Source: Chitinivibrionales bacterium | GTDB lineage: Bacteria; Fibrobacterota; Chitinivibrionia; Chitinivibrionales; WJKA01 | Direction of reading: 5' to 3' | NCBI GenBank assembly: GCA_014729375.1 | Contig: WJKA01000573.1 | Location: 1-5,984 of the forward strand | Length of the DNA: 5,984 nucleotides | In this document: one piece after another, positions 5,874-5,984 of the stretch | Layout: each line of letters starts with the position of its first letter | How positions within the stretch are numbered: position 1 is the first letter of the stretch | The notes under the pieces: generated by a model | Database searches by the model: none | Told to the model about the DNA's origin: nothing | Seen by the model: the letters and a program-made list of their open reading frames with translations, nothing else | Program-made: the position numbers and the translations under genes

Positions 5874-5984
5874 CTAAATTGCATTGATCTCCCAGGTCAA
5901 TGGCAAATGGTCAGACACGCCTTTGCCTGTTTTTTCATCGAAATCTGCGGGTTTTCCCGATCGGGTGAGAACTTTTATTGATTC
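5874..5984 (-). CDS. Endonuclease/exonuclease/phosphatase (EEP) family protein, C-terminal fragment
   Basis: Read on the minus strand from the right edge, the frame is open for 36 codons to TAG (complement of 5874-5876). It ends 'TRSGKPADFDEKTGKG' then 'VSDHLPLTWEINAI'. The SDH motif followed by (L)P and a final beta strand is the hallmark of the C-terminal end of EEP-superfamily metal-dependent phosphoesterases (DNase I / exonuclease III fold). In that fold the motif's His is the catalytic histidine. The 'GKGVSDHLP' version is common in bacterial EEP proteins of unknown substrate, many of them exported. The start and the rest of the protein lie outside the window, so substrate and location are unknown. 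It converges on the giant gene with a 165-base gap. Confidence 0.75.
   Translation of the reverse strand, partial: ESIKVLTRSGKPADFDEKTGKGVSDHLPLTWEINAI

Noticed and set aside
5950..5972. The palindrome CCCGATCGGG near the right edge as an operator or terminator.
   Set aside because: It lies inside the coding sequence of the minus-strand EEP fragment (Thr-Arg-Ser-Gly codons), so it needs no separate explanation.
5739..5981. A plus-strand 80-codon open frame downstream of the giant gene.
   Set aside because: There is no ribosome binding site and its composition is unconvincing, with many Phe and Cys. Part of it lies opposite the EEP gene, which has clear family signatures on the minus strand.

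Overview
The window looks like a stretch of chromosome from a Gram-negative-type bacterium with roughly balanced base composition. It is dominated by one intact 1666-residue, exported, multi-domain gene (708-5708, + strand), flanked by two genes cut by the window edges. No tRNA, rRNA, insertion sequence, CRISPR array or phage gene is visible. The source cannot be named firmly. The short tail 'CTTPTNP' after the signal-peptide cysteine, followed by Ig-like domains, and the nearby glycoside hydrolase recall surface lipoproteins of polysaccharide-degrading groups such as Fibrobacterota/Chitinispirillia. That is an impression, not a demonstration.

Layout: (1) 1-290, the last 95 codons of a family 3 glycoside hydrolase (beta-glucosidase type), showing only its C-terminal fibronectin-III-like domain. 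(2) 291-707, a 417-base intergenic region with a plausible promoter near 467-495, a leader of about 200 bases with nested self-complementary segments, and a good ribosome binding site. (3) 708-5708, the giant protein: signal peptide with Cys21, a putative-Ig (He_PIG-like) domain, an FN3 domain, three 'LANDSD'-type bacterial Ig/cadherin-like domains, two 'DIPDQ' repeats, six cadherin-like (CADG/He_PIG-like) repeats of exactly 93 residues each, a divergent seventh unit, and a C-terminal region with Asp-box (BNR) motifs that suggest a beta-propeller. (4) 5709-5873, a short convergent intergenic region with weak hairpins. (5) 5874-5984, minus strand, the last 36 codons of an endonuclease/exonuclease/phosphatase (EEP) family protein, recognised by its GVSDHLPL end.

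The giant protein is best read as a secreted, probably lipid-anchored, rigid stalk of beta-sandwich domains that presents a propeller head away from the cell. The upstream GH3 gene would fit a carbohydrate-related setting, but the gap and the separate promoter candidate mean that co-transcription is not shown. The most striking features are the exact 279-base periodicity without a single indel over six units, patches of near-identity between units at the DNA level, and the near absence of Lys/Arg over about 600 residues. I see no clear evidence of a wholly new system.
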